A stretch of 64,000 nt of DNA from Bacillota bacterium (GTDB lineage Bacteria; Bacillota; Desulfotomaculia; Desulfotomaculales; Desulfallaceae): the NCBI GenBank assembly GCA_023439185.1, contig JAEXOR010000029.1:1-64000 (forward strand). Reading direction: 5' to 3'. Position 1 is the stretch's first letter; every line of letters starts with the position of its first letter. The position numbers and the translations under genes were made by a program. Positions 11,899 to 19,418 of this stretch are shown here, piece after piece. The notes under the pieces are model-generated. The model was not told where the DNA came from. It ran no database searches and was given only the letters and a program-made list of their open reading frames with translations.

Positions 11899-12489
11899 TT
11901 ATCTCCTGGACACGTATTTGCTATCTTGCAGGTAAAAACGCAGTGGCAGTTCGGCCCCTTCCCGGATGCCGATCCGGGTTGTGGTTACCAGCGGCCCGGC
12001 AGGCCCGGCCGAACATATAAATAGCTGCTCTCCAGTAAGATCAAAACAGTTCTGCTCTTTTCCTATGGCCATGGCCCGGGTGAGTTTGGCGGGCCCCGAA
12101 CAAAGTTCGCGCAAGGCTTCCCGGCCGCGGCGGTTGATCATCAGTTCGATACCCTGCACCGGTTCCAGTGCCCTGATTAACACCGCTTCGCCCGTCCCTT
12201 CGGCGGCGGTAACCACGTTAAAGCAATAATGCATGCCGTATGTAAAGTAAACGTAAGCAAAACCCGGCGGGCCGAACATCGGTTTGTTCCTGGGGGTCAT
12301 CCCCCGGGAGGCGTGACAGGCCGGGTCTCCCTGAAGGTAGGCCTCGGTTTCCACTATTATCCCGGCGGTGGTTCCTTCCGGGGTGCGGTGGACCAGCGTG
12401 CACCCGGGCAAATCCCTGGCCACGGCAACGGTATCCCGGGCATAAAACTCCCTTGGCAGCGGGCTTTCAATCAACTTGTTCTTTTTCAA
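11899..12489 (-). CDS. DNA-3-methyladenine glycosylase (AAG/MPG family)
   Basis: A 196-residue base-excision enzyme that removes alkylated purines from DNA. Family features are the catalytic-loop segment IIVETEAYLQGD near residue 45, PGFAYVYFTYGMHYCFN near 76, and the conserved RALEP and SGPAKLTRA stretches. The frame begins with a TTG at 12489 with only a weak ribosome site, so the exact start is uncertain. It lies 49 bases upstream of the NIF3-like gene and could share its transcript. Confidence 0.9.
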   Translation of the reverse strand: MKKNKLIESPLPREFYARDTVAVARDLPGCTLVHRTPEGTTAGIIVETEAYLQGDPACHASRGMTPRNKPMFGPPGFAYVYFTYGMHYCFNVVTAAEGTGEAVLIRALEPVQGIELMINRRGREALRELCSGPAKLTRAMAIGKEQNCFDLTGEQLFICSAGPAGPLVTTTRIGIREGAELPLRFYLQDSKYVSRR

Positions 12490-12556
12490 TAACCTAGCAC
12501 CTTAAATCTATTTTAATTATAATTTGTCTCAATTTATAATTTGCCTCAATGAAGAT

Positions 12557-12592
12557 AAAAAAACTCATGAAGCCCGCTCCATGAGTTTTATT
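12557..12592 (-). terminator. Terminator after zapA
   Basis: On the minus strand ACTCATG and CATGAGT arms (12580-12586 and 12563-12569) are followed by a run of seven T. The stem overlaps the zapA stop codon and ends the pheS-pheT-zapA transcript. Confidence 0.75.
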
Positions 12593-12857
12593 TGCTTTTC
12601 TTTCTGCGTTCGGGTTCCAGCATCTTAACCAGGTTATCATATTCTTCTTTAAGTGCGTATAATTCTTCCGCCATGTTCAGGGCCGTCAGTACCGCCGCTT
12701 TGTAAAGTGACAACCTTGGGTTGCGCTGCAACACCTGTCTCATTTTTTCGTCGACGTCCCTTGACATATTAACCATCGTCTCGGCCGCCGAGTCCCCTTT
12801 TAAGGTATAGCGCACACCGTAAATCTCCACATCCACCCGGTTCCGGTCAGCTGACAT
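12588..12857 (-). CDS. zapA: Cell division protein ZapA
   Basis: An 89-residue ZapA, which bundles FtsZ protofilaments at the division site. The N-terminal half has the typical VDVEIYGVRYTLKGD strand pair, and the C-terminal half is a helix that should form the coiled-coil tetramer. The ATG at 12857 is preceded by GGGAGG with seven-base spacing; an upstream in-frame ATG lacks such a site. It is the last gene of the phe operon. Confidence 0.9.
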   Translation of the reverse strand: MSADRNRVDVEIYGVRYTLKGDSAAETMVNMSRDVDEKMRQVLQRNPRLSLYKAAVLTALNMAEELYALKEEYDNLVKMLEPERRKKSK

Positions 12858-12963
12858 GGGCCGCCCTCCCAGCATATTTGGCACATGGGATGCTTATTCC
12901 ACATAAAATACCATATTCCTGCCGCAAAGGACAATTTTTCATCCGGGCGCTGTTTTTCTTGCT

Positions 12964-15390
12964 CTACTCTCTCAATGACGCCCCGTACTCTTTTTCCAGC
13001 GCCGCCGTGATGCGGGCCACCCTCCCGGCAACCTCCTCATCGGTAAGCGTCCGGTCATCGGCCTGGAACCGCAGCGCAAAAGCGATGCTTCGATACCCTT
13101 CGGCCACCTGTTCGCCCTGGTAGACGTCAAAAAGCCGTACGTCCCGCAAAATAGACCCGCCCTCGCGGTGAATCACTTCCAACAGGCCGGCGGCCGGGAT
13201 ATCCACACGCGCCAGCAAGGCCAGATCCCGTTCCACGCCCGGGAATTTGGGCAGTGGCTGATAAACCATCATACTGCCTGCTGCTGCGGCCAGGCGGTCA
13301 AAATTCAGCTCCAAAACAGTAACCCGCTGTTTTAAATCGTAAGCCTCCTGGACATCCGGATGCAACTCACCGATTACGCCCAATTTTTGTTCGCCGGCAT
13401 AAACCTCCGCCGTCCGGCCGGGATGAAATCCCGGTCCGCCCTCTGCTTGCCGATAGACCACGTCCCGCACCCCGACGGCAGCCAACAATTCGCTTAAGGC
13501 ACCTTTAAGGAAGTAAAAATCCATTTCCACGGAGCGGGTATTCCACCCGCCCGGTGTCCGTCCGGTCACGGCGGCGGCCAGCACCGTAATTTCCTTCGGC
13601 AGCGGTTGGCCGGCGGCGGGGAAAAACACCCGGCCCATTTCAAAGACTGCCGCGTCCCGGTTACGGCGGTTGCCGTTGCGCTGCAGCACATCCAGCAACC
13701 CCGGATAAAGCTGGGTACGCATTACAGACTGTTCTTCACTCAATGGGTTTTGCAGGTCCACTGTTTGGCGCAGGGGGTGATCATCGGGCACCCCCAGACG
13801 GTCAAATACCCGGAGGCTGTGGAAACTGTAAGTAACCACTTCGTAAAACCCGCCCCGGGACAGAAAACCGCGCACCTGGCGGGCCAGAAGCTGCGTACCG
13901 GGCAGGGCGCCGGAAGTCATGGATCCGGTGGGCAGTGTACCGGGCATCCGGCCATACCCGTGCAAACGGGCCACTTCTTCAATCAGGTCTTCTTCAATGG
14001 CAATGTCCGGCCTGTGGCCGGGCACCGTTACCATCAGCCCGCCGGCGTCTTCCCGCACCTCAAGCTGCAGGCTGGTCAACAGGCCGGTCAACTCGGCCGG
14101 TGTAAGTTCCACATCCAACACATGCCGGACCCGGTCGGGGCGCAGCAAAATGGTTTTTTCAGCCACCGGCGCGGCATAGTTATCCACCACCAGGTCCACA
14201 ACCTGCGCGGCGCCCATCTCCACCAGCAGGCGGGCGGCCCGGTCGGCGGCCCGGGGACAGCCGGTAACATCAATACCATGCTCAAACCGGGAGGATGATT
14301 CGGAATGCAGGGCCAGGTCCCTGGCCGTACGCCGTATACTCACCGGGTTGAAGTAAGCGGACTCCAGCAGCACCGCACTGGTGGCGTCAGTAACTTCAGA
14401 ATCCAGCCCGCCCATTACCCCGGCCACCGCCACCGGCCCCGAAGGATCGGTGATCACCAGCATTTCCGGGGTCAGATTTCTGGTCGCGTTATCCAGGGAA
14501 ACAATGGTTTCACCCTTGGCAGCCCGGCGTACAATAATATGACCGTTCTGTAATTTATGATAATCAAAGGCGTGCAGCGGCTGGCCCAGTTCCATCATCA
14601 CATAGTTGGTCACGTCCACCACGTTGCTGATGGGGCGTACTCCCGCCGCCCGCAGCCGCTGCTGCATCCAGGCCGGTGACGGCCCCGCCTTTACGTCTAC
14701 CAGCAGCCGGGCCACGTAACGGCGGCAAAGTTCCGGATCATCGATATCCACCCGCACGAGTTCATTCCCGGCCGGTACTGTGGCCGATACCTCAGTGGGC
14801 GGCATTTTAATCGGCTGGCCCAGGATTGCGGCCACTTCCCTGGCCACCCCGAGCATGCTCAGGCAGTCGCCCCGGTTGGGGGTCAGCTCCAATTCAATGA
14901 TCGCGTCGTCCAGGCCGATTAATGGCTTAACGTCCACGCCCACCGGCGTATCGGCCGCCAAAATCATAATTCCATGGGCCTGATCCGCAGGCATGGTGGA
15001 CGGGTCAAGCCCCAGTTCTTTACCCGAGCACAACATGCCCCGGGATTCGACCCCGCGCAGCTTGGCCTTCTTGATTGTCAAACCACCGGCCAGTTTGGCG
15101 CCCACCACCGCCACCGGCACCACCTGTCCTTCGGCTACGTTGGGAGCGCCGGTAACAATCTGCACTTCTTCCCCGCCCACCGTCAGCACCCGGCAGACCA
15201 CCAGCTTGTCCGCATTGGGGTGGGCCTCAATTTGCAATATCTTGCCGGTGTAAACCTTCTCAATACCTCTGCCGGGCTCCTCAATGCCCTCGGCGGCCAA
15301 ACCCGCCATGGTCAGACGATCGGCCAGTTCTTCAGGCGAGATGCCTCCAAGGTCAACAAATTCACGCAACCAGTTATACGAAACGCGCAA
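12964..15390 (-). CDS. pheT: Phenylalanyl-tRNA synthetase beta subunit
   Basis: An 808-residue beta subunit of the alpha2-beta2 enzyme. Domains in order: an OB-fold tRNA-binding (EMAP-like) domain near 40-150, B3/B4 editing domain near 210-370, B5 near 400-475, a class II-like core, and a C-terminal ferredoxin-fold anticodon-binding domain (about 715-808). The start is taken as the TTG at 15390, nine bases after AGGGAGG; the TTG at 15399 directly abuts that ribosome site. It follows pheS with a gap of about 70 bases and is controlled by the same T-box. Confidence 0.95.
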   Translation of the reverse strand: MRVSYNWLREFVDLGGISPEELADRLTMAGLAAEGIEEPGRGIEKVYTGKILQIEAHPNADKLVVCRVLTVGGEEVQIVTGAPNVAEGQVVPVAVVGAKLAGGLTIKKAKLRGVESRGMLCSGKELGLDPSTMPADQAHGIMILAADTPVGVDVKPLIGLDDAIIELELTPNRGDCLSMLGVAREVAAILGQPIKMPPTEVSATVPAGNELVRVDIDDPELCRRYVARLLVDVKAGPSPAWMQQRLRAAGVRPISNVVDVTNYVMMELGQPLHAFDYHKLQNGHIIVRRAAKGETIVSLDNATRNLTPEMLVITDPSGPVAVAGVMGGLDSEVTDATSAVLLESAYFNPVSIRRTARDLALHSESSSRFEHGIDVTGCPRAADRAARLLVEMGAAQVVDLVVDNYAAPVAEKTILLRPDRVRHVLDVELTPAELTGLLTSLQLEVREDAGGLMVTVPGHRPDIAIEEDLIEEVARLHGYGRMPGTLPTGSMTSGALPGTQLLARQVRGFLSRGGFYEVVTYSFHSLRVFDRLGVPDDHPLRQTVDLQNPLSEEQSVMRTQLYPGLLDVLQRNGNRRNRDAAVFEMGRVFFPAAGQPLPKEITVLAAAVTGRTPGGWNTRSVEMDFYFLKGALSELLAAVGVRDVVYRQAEGGPGFHPGRTAEVYAGEQKLGVIGELHPDVQEAYDLKQRVTVLELNFDRLAAAAGSMMVYQPLPKFPGVERDLALLARVDIPAAGLLEVIHREGGSILRDVRLFDVYQGEQVAEGYRSIAFALRFQADDRTLTDEEVAGRVARITAALEKEYGASLRE

Positions 15391-15460
15391 GCTTAGCAAC
15401 CTCCCTCGGTAATCCCTTGATCAATTCTCCGAATTATTTAAGCCCGCGTCTTTGACCATG

Positions 15461-16483
15461 TTAAAACTGGGCCAGAAAACGCAGATCATTGTCAAACAAT
15501 AACCGCATGTCGTCAAGGCCGTACTTGAGCATGGCGATCCGCTCCACGCCCATGCCGAAGGCGAAACCGGTAACTTCCTCGGGGTTATATCCGCCGGACT
15601 CCAGAACCCGGGGGTGGATCATCCCGCAGCCCAGAATCTCCAGCCAGCCGGTATGGGAGCATACGCGACAACCCTTACCGCCGCAATTGGTGCAGGAAAT
15701 GTCCACTTCGGCACTGGGCTCGGTAAAGGGAAAGAAACTGGGCCGGAACCTGGTTTTGGTTTCCGGGCCGAACATTTTTTCCACGAAAGCCCCGAGGGTG
15801 CCCTTCAGGTCGCCGAAGGTAACCCGGCTGTCAATGGCCAGCCCCTCCACCTGGTTAAACATCGGCGAATGTGTGGCATCGTCATCCCGGCGGTAAACAC
15901 GGCCCGGAGCGATAATCCGCACCGGCAGAGCGGGATTGGTACGTTCCATTGTCCGCACCTGGACCGGGGACGTATGCGTTCTGAGCAAAACTCCGGGCGC
16001 GGTGAAAAATGAGTCCTGCATGTCCCTGGCCGGGTGTTCGGCCGGGAAATTCAGAGCTTCGAAATTATAATAGTCCAGTTCAATTTCCGGACCCTCTTCG
16101 ATGGTATAGCCCATCCAGAGAAAAATATCTTCTATTTCCTCCTGGATTACCGCCAGCGGGTGCCGGCGGCCGGTCATAAAGGCAGTGCCCGGGAGGGTTA
16201 CGTCGATCTTTTCCCGCTCCAGCCTGGCGTTCCTGATCTTGTTTTTGATTTCGGATGTGCGGCCGGCCAGCGCGTCTTCCAGTTTCGCCCGCACCTCGTT
16301 GGCCAACTGTCCGATGCGCGGCCGCTCTTCGGCGGACAGGGCGCCCATACCGCGCAGCACCCCGGTGAGAATACCTTTTTTGCCCAGGTAGCGGACTCTG
16401 ATTTCGTTCAGTTCGTCAAGATCCGCGGTGTCGGATAAAGCCCGGCCGGCGTCAGCAAGCAGGTTTTTCAATTTCTCTTCCAT
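15461..16483 (-). CDS. pheS: Phenylalanyl-tRNA synthetase alpha subunit
   Basis: The 340-residue catalytic subunit. Class II motif 2 is seen as RVYRRDDDATHSPMFNQ and motif 3 as GFAFGMGVERIAML near the C terminus; an N-terminal coiled coil (1-85) recognises tRNA. A four-Cys insertion (CTNCGGKGCRVC) is normal for Firmicute PheS. The ATG at 16483 lies six bases after AGGAGG, whereas the ATG at 16489 directly touches it. It is the first gene after the Phe T-box. Confidence 0.95.
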   Translation of the reverse strand: MEEKLKNLLADAGRALSDTADLDELNEIRVRYLGKKGILTGVLRGMGALSAEERPRIGQLANEVRAKLEDALAGRTSEIKNKIRNARLEREKIDVTLPGTAFMTGRRHPLAVIQEEIEDIFLWMGYTIEEGPEIELDYYNFEALNFPAEHPARDMQDSFFTAPGVLLRTHTSPVQVRTMERTNPALPVRIIAPGRVYRRDDDATHSPMFNQVEGLAIDSRVTFGDLKGTLGAFVEKMFGPETKTRFRPSFFPFTEPSAEVDISCTNCGGKGCRVCSHTGWLEILGCGMIHPRVLESGGYNPEEVTGFAFGMGVERIAMLKYGLDDMRLLFDNDLRFLAQF

Positions 16484-16539
16484 GCTCATCCTCCTCAATA
16501 TACACCTAACAACAATACTTATTATTGCCATTTATCCGG

Positions 16540-16953
16540 ACATAAAAAAACCGCCCTCCAGGGACGGATTAATAAAATCCGCGGTACCACCCTAATTCTG
16601 GCACAATTGCACACCGCTCAGACCAAAAACGGCAACCGCCGCTTCAGGATCCCGTTAACGGCGGGAAACCGGCTACACCTACTGAATAAAACGTTCAGCT
16701 GCAGTTCCGGGGTGAATTTCGGCGGGTTGCGCTTGCGCGGGTTCCCAGTCAACGGCCCGCACTCCCTGTAAAGGCAATTGCCGCTTACTTCTCCCCATCA
16801 TTACCGTTTTCGGTTTACTTCAATGTACAGCCAACCTTCTGTACAGAATATACGCGCGGACGGAACCGGTAGCCTCAAACAGCCTCCAAAAAAAGTCGGC
16901 GGTTATAAACATTTAACCACAACCTTTCCCTCATTCTTTGGGGACCTTTTGCT
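16540..16953 (-). promoter_or_regulatory. T-box riboswitch leader of pheS-pheT
   Basis: The minus strand carries the canonical T-box sequence GGGTGGTACCGCGG at 16579-16592, whose TGGT can pair with an ACCA tRNA end. It is followed by a terminator hairpin (16551-16567) and seven T (16544-16550). A candidate specifier TTC (Phe) lies at 16714-16716. Uncharged tRNA-Phe should stabilise the antiterminator and switch on pheST. The leader runs from the promoter at 16961-16989. Confidence 0.9.
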
Positions 16954-16960
16954 GTTACTG

Positions 16961-16989
16961 ATTATATCATACGGTCGAAATCAAAACAA
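16961..16989 (-). promoter_or_regulatory. pheST promoter
   Basis: TTGTTT (16984-16989) and TATAAT (16961-16966) with a 17-base spacer on the minus strand, upstream of the T-box leader. Confidence 0.6.
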
Positions 16990-17039
16990 GGAAGTTAACT
17001 AAAAAATGAAGCTATTTCGCCGCGCCAGGGGCTTGCCGG

Positions 17040-17843
17040 TTAACGATCCATCCGTTGCCGCACCGCTTCGTAAAGTAGGATGCCCGCCGCCACGCCGGCA
17101 TTAAGCGATTCCGCCCGGCCCGGCATGGGGATGAGGGCTGTCTCCCCAAGAGCCAGTCCGACGGCGCCGGAAAATCCTGCAGCCTCTCCCCCTACCGCCA
17201 GAACCACCCGACCGGTCAGATCGCAATGGTTAATCAGCCTGTCTGCGGCGGGGTCCCCCGCCACCAGTTTCCAGCCGCCCGCTTCCAAAGCCGCCGGAAG
17301 GCGATCCGGATTTTCCACCTGCAGCAACGGGACGCGAAAAATTGCTCCCATGGTAGCCCGGAGGGTTTTGGGATTATACGGATCAACCGTGCCCTTCAGC
17401 AACAGCACTCCATCGGCCCCGTACGCGTCGGCACAGCGAATGATGGTGCCCAGGTTGCCCGGGTCACGTACTCCGTCCACCAGCACCAGGAGATCATGCT
17501 CACCGCTCAAAAGATACCGCAGGTCCAGGTCCGGACGGACGGACATTTCCGCCACCGCCATAATTCCCTGGGGGGTCTCGGTTTCCGCCAGCTCCGCAAA
17601 AAGCTCGTCCTCTATCGCATACACCGGCACGCCCTGCTTCACCAGGGCTTCCAGCAGCCTGGCGCCCCGGGGGCTTTCAGCCATCCCCGGAGTGTAAACA
17701 GCCTGCCGCAGCGGCCAGCTTTCCCGGAGCGCCTCCTCCAGGAAGCGGACCCCTTCCACCAGGAACTTTCCCTCCTGCTCTCTTGCCCGTCTCCGGCTCA
17801 GGCGGCGGATCAGTTTAACACAGGGGTTGCTTTTGCCAAGCAA
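17040..17843 (-). CDS. TrmH/SpoU family RNA 2'-O-methyltransferase
   Basis: A 267-residue SPOUT methyltransferase that should place a 2'-O-methyl group on rRNA or tRNA using S-adenosylmethionine. It has an N-terminal L30e-like substrate-binding domain (about 1-95) and a C-terminal trefoil-knot domain with VLVDGVRDPGNLGTIIR near 125 and the knot motif SLNAGVAAGILLYE near 245. The TTG start at 17843 follows GGAGGT with six-base spacing. The position between the phe and rplT operons is common in Firmicutes. The target nucleotide is unknown. Confidence 0.88.
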   Translation of the reverse strand: MLGKSNPCVKLIRRLSRRRAREQEGKFLVEGVRFLEEALRESWPLRQAVYTPGMAESPRGARLLEALVKQGVPVYAIEDELFAELAETETPQGIMAVAEMSVRPDLDLRYLLSGEHDLLVLVDGVRDPGNLGTIIRCADAYGADGVLLLKGTVDPYNPKTLRATMGAIFRVPLLQVENPDRLPAALEAGGWKLVAGDPAADRLINHCDLTGRVVLAVGGEAAGFSGAVGLALGETALIPMPGRAESLNAGVAAGILLYEAVRQRMDR

Positions 17844-17862
17844 CGCGGCACCTCCATTAATG

Positions 17863-17912
17863 GTCGTCAGTCGTTGGTCGTCGGACGTCAGTGGCCGGTC
17901 ATTACCGGTAAT
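17863..17912. repeat. Short intergenic repeat rich in GTCGT/GGTC
   Basis: A stretch of imperfect GTCGTCAG, GTTGGTCGTCGG, ACGTCAG and ATTACCGGTAAT units lies between the methyltransferase gene and the rplT terminator. It resembles a small interspersed element but cannot be assigned. Confidence 0.3.
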
Positions 17913-17913
17913 T

Positions 17914-17944
17914 AAAAAATAAGCATGGGTATAACGCCATGCTT
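17914..17944 (-). terminator. Terminator of the infC-rpmI-rplT operon
   Basis: AAGCATGG arms (17937-17944 and 17921-17928) followed by a T-rich run on the minus strand, directly after rplT. Confidence 0.75.
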
Positions 17945-17974
17945 ATCTCATGAGCAACTCTATTGTAGCTTATT

Positions 17975-18334
17975 TTACGCCTTGGCGTTGTCCTTGGCCA
18001 GGCTGACCAGTTGGCCGAAGGCTGTGCCGTCATTAACAGCCAGATCCGCCAGCACTTTACGGTTAATATCCACACCGGCGTTCTTCAGGCCGTTCATAAA
18101 ACGGTTATAGCTCATCCCATTATTCCGCGCGGCAGCGTTGATGCGGGCTATCCACAACCGTCTGAATTCACGTTTTTTAACCTTACGATCCCGGTATGCG
18201 TAAGAAAGGGATTTCATCACCTGCTGGTTGGCAACCCGGAACAATTTGCTCTTGGAACCCCGGTAACCCTTGGCCAGTTTTAAAATCTTTTTATGCCTAT
18301 TTCTCGAAACCACACTGCTCTTCGCCCGTGGCAT
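17975..18334 (-). CDS. rplT: Ribosomal protein L20
   Basis: A 119-residue large-subunit protein, basic throughout, starting PRAKSSVVSRNRHKK as L20 does. It binds 23S rRNA early in 50S assembly. In Bacillus L20 also represses its own operon by binding the infC leader; a similar attenuator is seen here upstream of infC. Last gene of infC-rpmI-rplT. Confidence 0.97.
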   Translation of the reverse strand: MPRAKSSVVSRNRHKKILKLAKGYRGSKSKLFRVANQQVMKSLSYAYRDRKVKKREFRRLWIARINAAARNNGMSYNRFMNGLKNAGVDINRKVLADLAVNDGTAFGQLVSLAKDNAKA

Positions 18335-18371
18335 GTCAATTCCTCCTTTTACTGAAACTCACTTGGCTCGA

Positions 18372-18563
18372 TCAGGGAAGAAGGCGCTTCAGCTTATCCT
18401 CGTTACTTTGGTGCACAATGGAGGATTTGCGCAGGTTACGCTTGCGTTTGGCACTTTTTTTCCCCAGAATGTGACTGTGGAATGCATGCTCAGCCTTGAA
18501 TTTGCCTGTTCCGGTTTTTTTAAACCGCTTGGCGGCACCGCGATGCGTTTTAATCTTAGGCAA
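18372..18563 (-). CDS. rpmI: Ribosomal protein L35
   Basis: A 63-residue protein with the L35 pattern MPKIKTHRGAAKRFKKTGTG and a basic tail. It lies between infC and rplT, the conserved order of this operon. Confidence 0.97.
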   Translation of the reverse strand: MPKIKTHRGAAKRFKKTGTGKFKAEHAFHSHILGKKSAKRKRNLRKSSIVHQSNEDKLKRLLP

Positions 18564-18620
18564 GGCAGGTTCACTCCTTCCGTTATTGCAATAAATTAGG
18601 GTTTTTACTCTGACGGCTGC

Positions 18621-19196
18621 CTACTCCTGCTGCTGCGAAGGTTGCTGCTGTGGCTGGGTTTGCTGCTCGGACTGCTGCTGCGGTTGCAGTTTGGGCGACA
18701 AAATCATAATCATGTTCTTGCCTTCCAGTTTGGGCATTCTTTCAACATTGGCCAAATCGGCGACTTCACCGGCCAACCGGACCAATAGTTTTTTGCCCAA
18801 TTCCGGGTGTACTATCTGACGACCCCGGAACATAATGGTAGCCTTAACCTTATCGCCATCCTTTAAAAAACGGATCGCGTTTTTAGCTTTGACATTAAAA
18901 TCGTTATCGTCGATATTGGGGCGCAGTTTTACTTCCTTAACGGTAATAACCCGCTGTTTTTTCTTGGCTTCCTTTTCCTTCTTGCTTTGTTCGTACCTGA
19001 ACTTACCGTAGTCCATGATACGGCATACAGGCGGCTTGGCCTGCGGCGCCACCTCAACCAAATCCAATTGTTTTTCCTCGGCTAAACGTAAAGCTTCACG
19101 CAGGGGCAGCACCCCCAGTTGCCCCCCGTCCGCGTCCACGACTCTGACCTCTCTGGCTCGGATATGGTCATTTATCCGATGATCCTTGGAAATAAT
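18621..19196 (-). CDS. infC: Translation initiation factor IF-3 (AUU start)
   Basis: 191 residues with the N-terminal IF3 domain (LREALRLAEEKQLDLVEVAP), a basic linker and the C-terminal ribosome-binding domain (about 95-175), plus a Gln-rich tail. No ATG, GTG or TTG fits: the first GTG (19139) would cut about 19 conserved residues. Reading upstream, the frame continues through SKDHRINDHIRAREVRVVDADG to two ATT codons at 19191-19196, with GGGAGGT five bases before the first and an in-frame stop just above. AUU is the known IF-3 start codon and allows IF-3 to repress its own translation. Confidence 0.93.
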   Translation of the reverse strand: MISKDHRINDHIRAREVRVVDADGGQLGVLPLREALRLAEEKQLDLVEVAPQAKPPVCRIMDYGKFRYEQSKKEKEAKKKQRVITVKEVKLRPNIDDNDFNVKAKNAIRFLKDGDKVKATIMFRGRQIVHPELGKKLLVRLAGEVADLANVERMPKLEGKNMIMILSPKLQPQQQSEQQTQPQQQPSQQQE

Positions 19197-19204
19197 ATTT
19201 CACC

Positions 19205-19366
19205 TCCCGGCAAAAATAAAAAGCGGGTTCCCACCCGCTTAAACGTATCAGCATGTTAGAATGCCTGTAATTGCAAACATAGCATCTTTACGTTAACCCT
19301 TGGACTGCACTTGCCGGCGTCATGGGGTGAGAAGCGAGCGGCTTCTACTTTTAACCATATTTAACT
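19205..19366 (-). promoter_or_regulatory. infC leader with attenuator (L20-type)
   Basis: The untranslated leader of infC ends in a strong hairpin (AAGCGGG arms, 19234-19240 and 19221-19227) followed by a T-rich run at 19212-19220, only about 15 bases before the infC start. A terminator ahead of the first gene is the expected form of the L20-responsive attenuator of Firmicutes. The upstream pseudoknot was not worked out. Confidence 0.65.
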
Positions 19367-19372
19367 CGCGTT

Positions 19373-19401
19373 ATTATATCATGGACTTTCGGGCCAGTCA
19401 A
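19373..19401 (-). promoter_or_regulatory. infC operon promoter
   Basis: TTGACT (19396-19401) and TATAAT (19373-19378) with 17-base spacing on the minus strand; the -35 box lies about 18 bases past the thrS stop codon. Confidence 0.7.
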
Positions 19402-19418
19402 CATCTCAAGCGCGGATA

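Noticed and set aside
16778..17002. 74-residue plus-strand frame between pheS and the methyltransferase gene
   Set aside because: It lies antisense to the Phe T-box leader and promoter.
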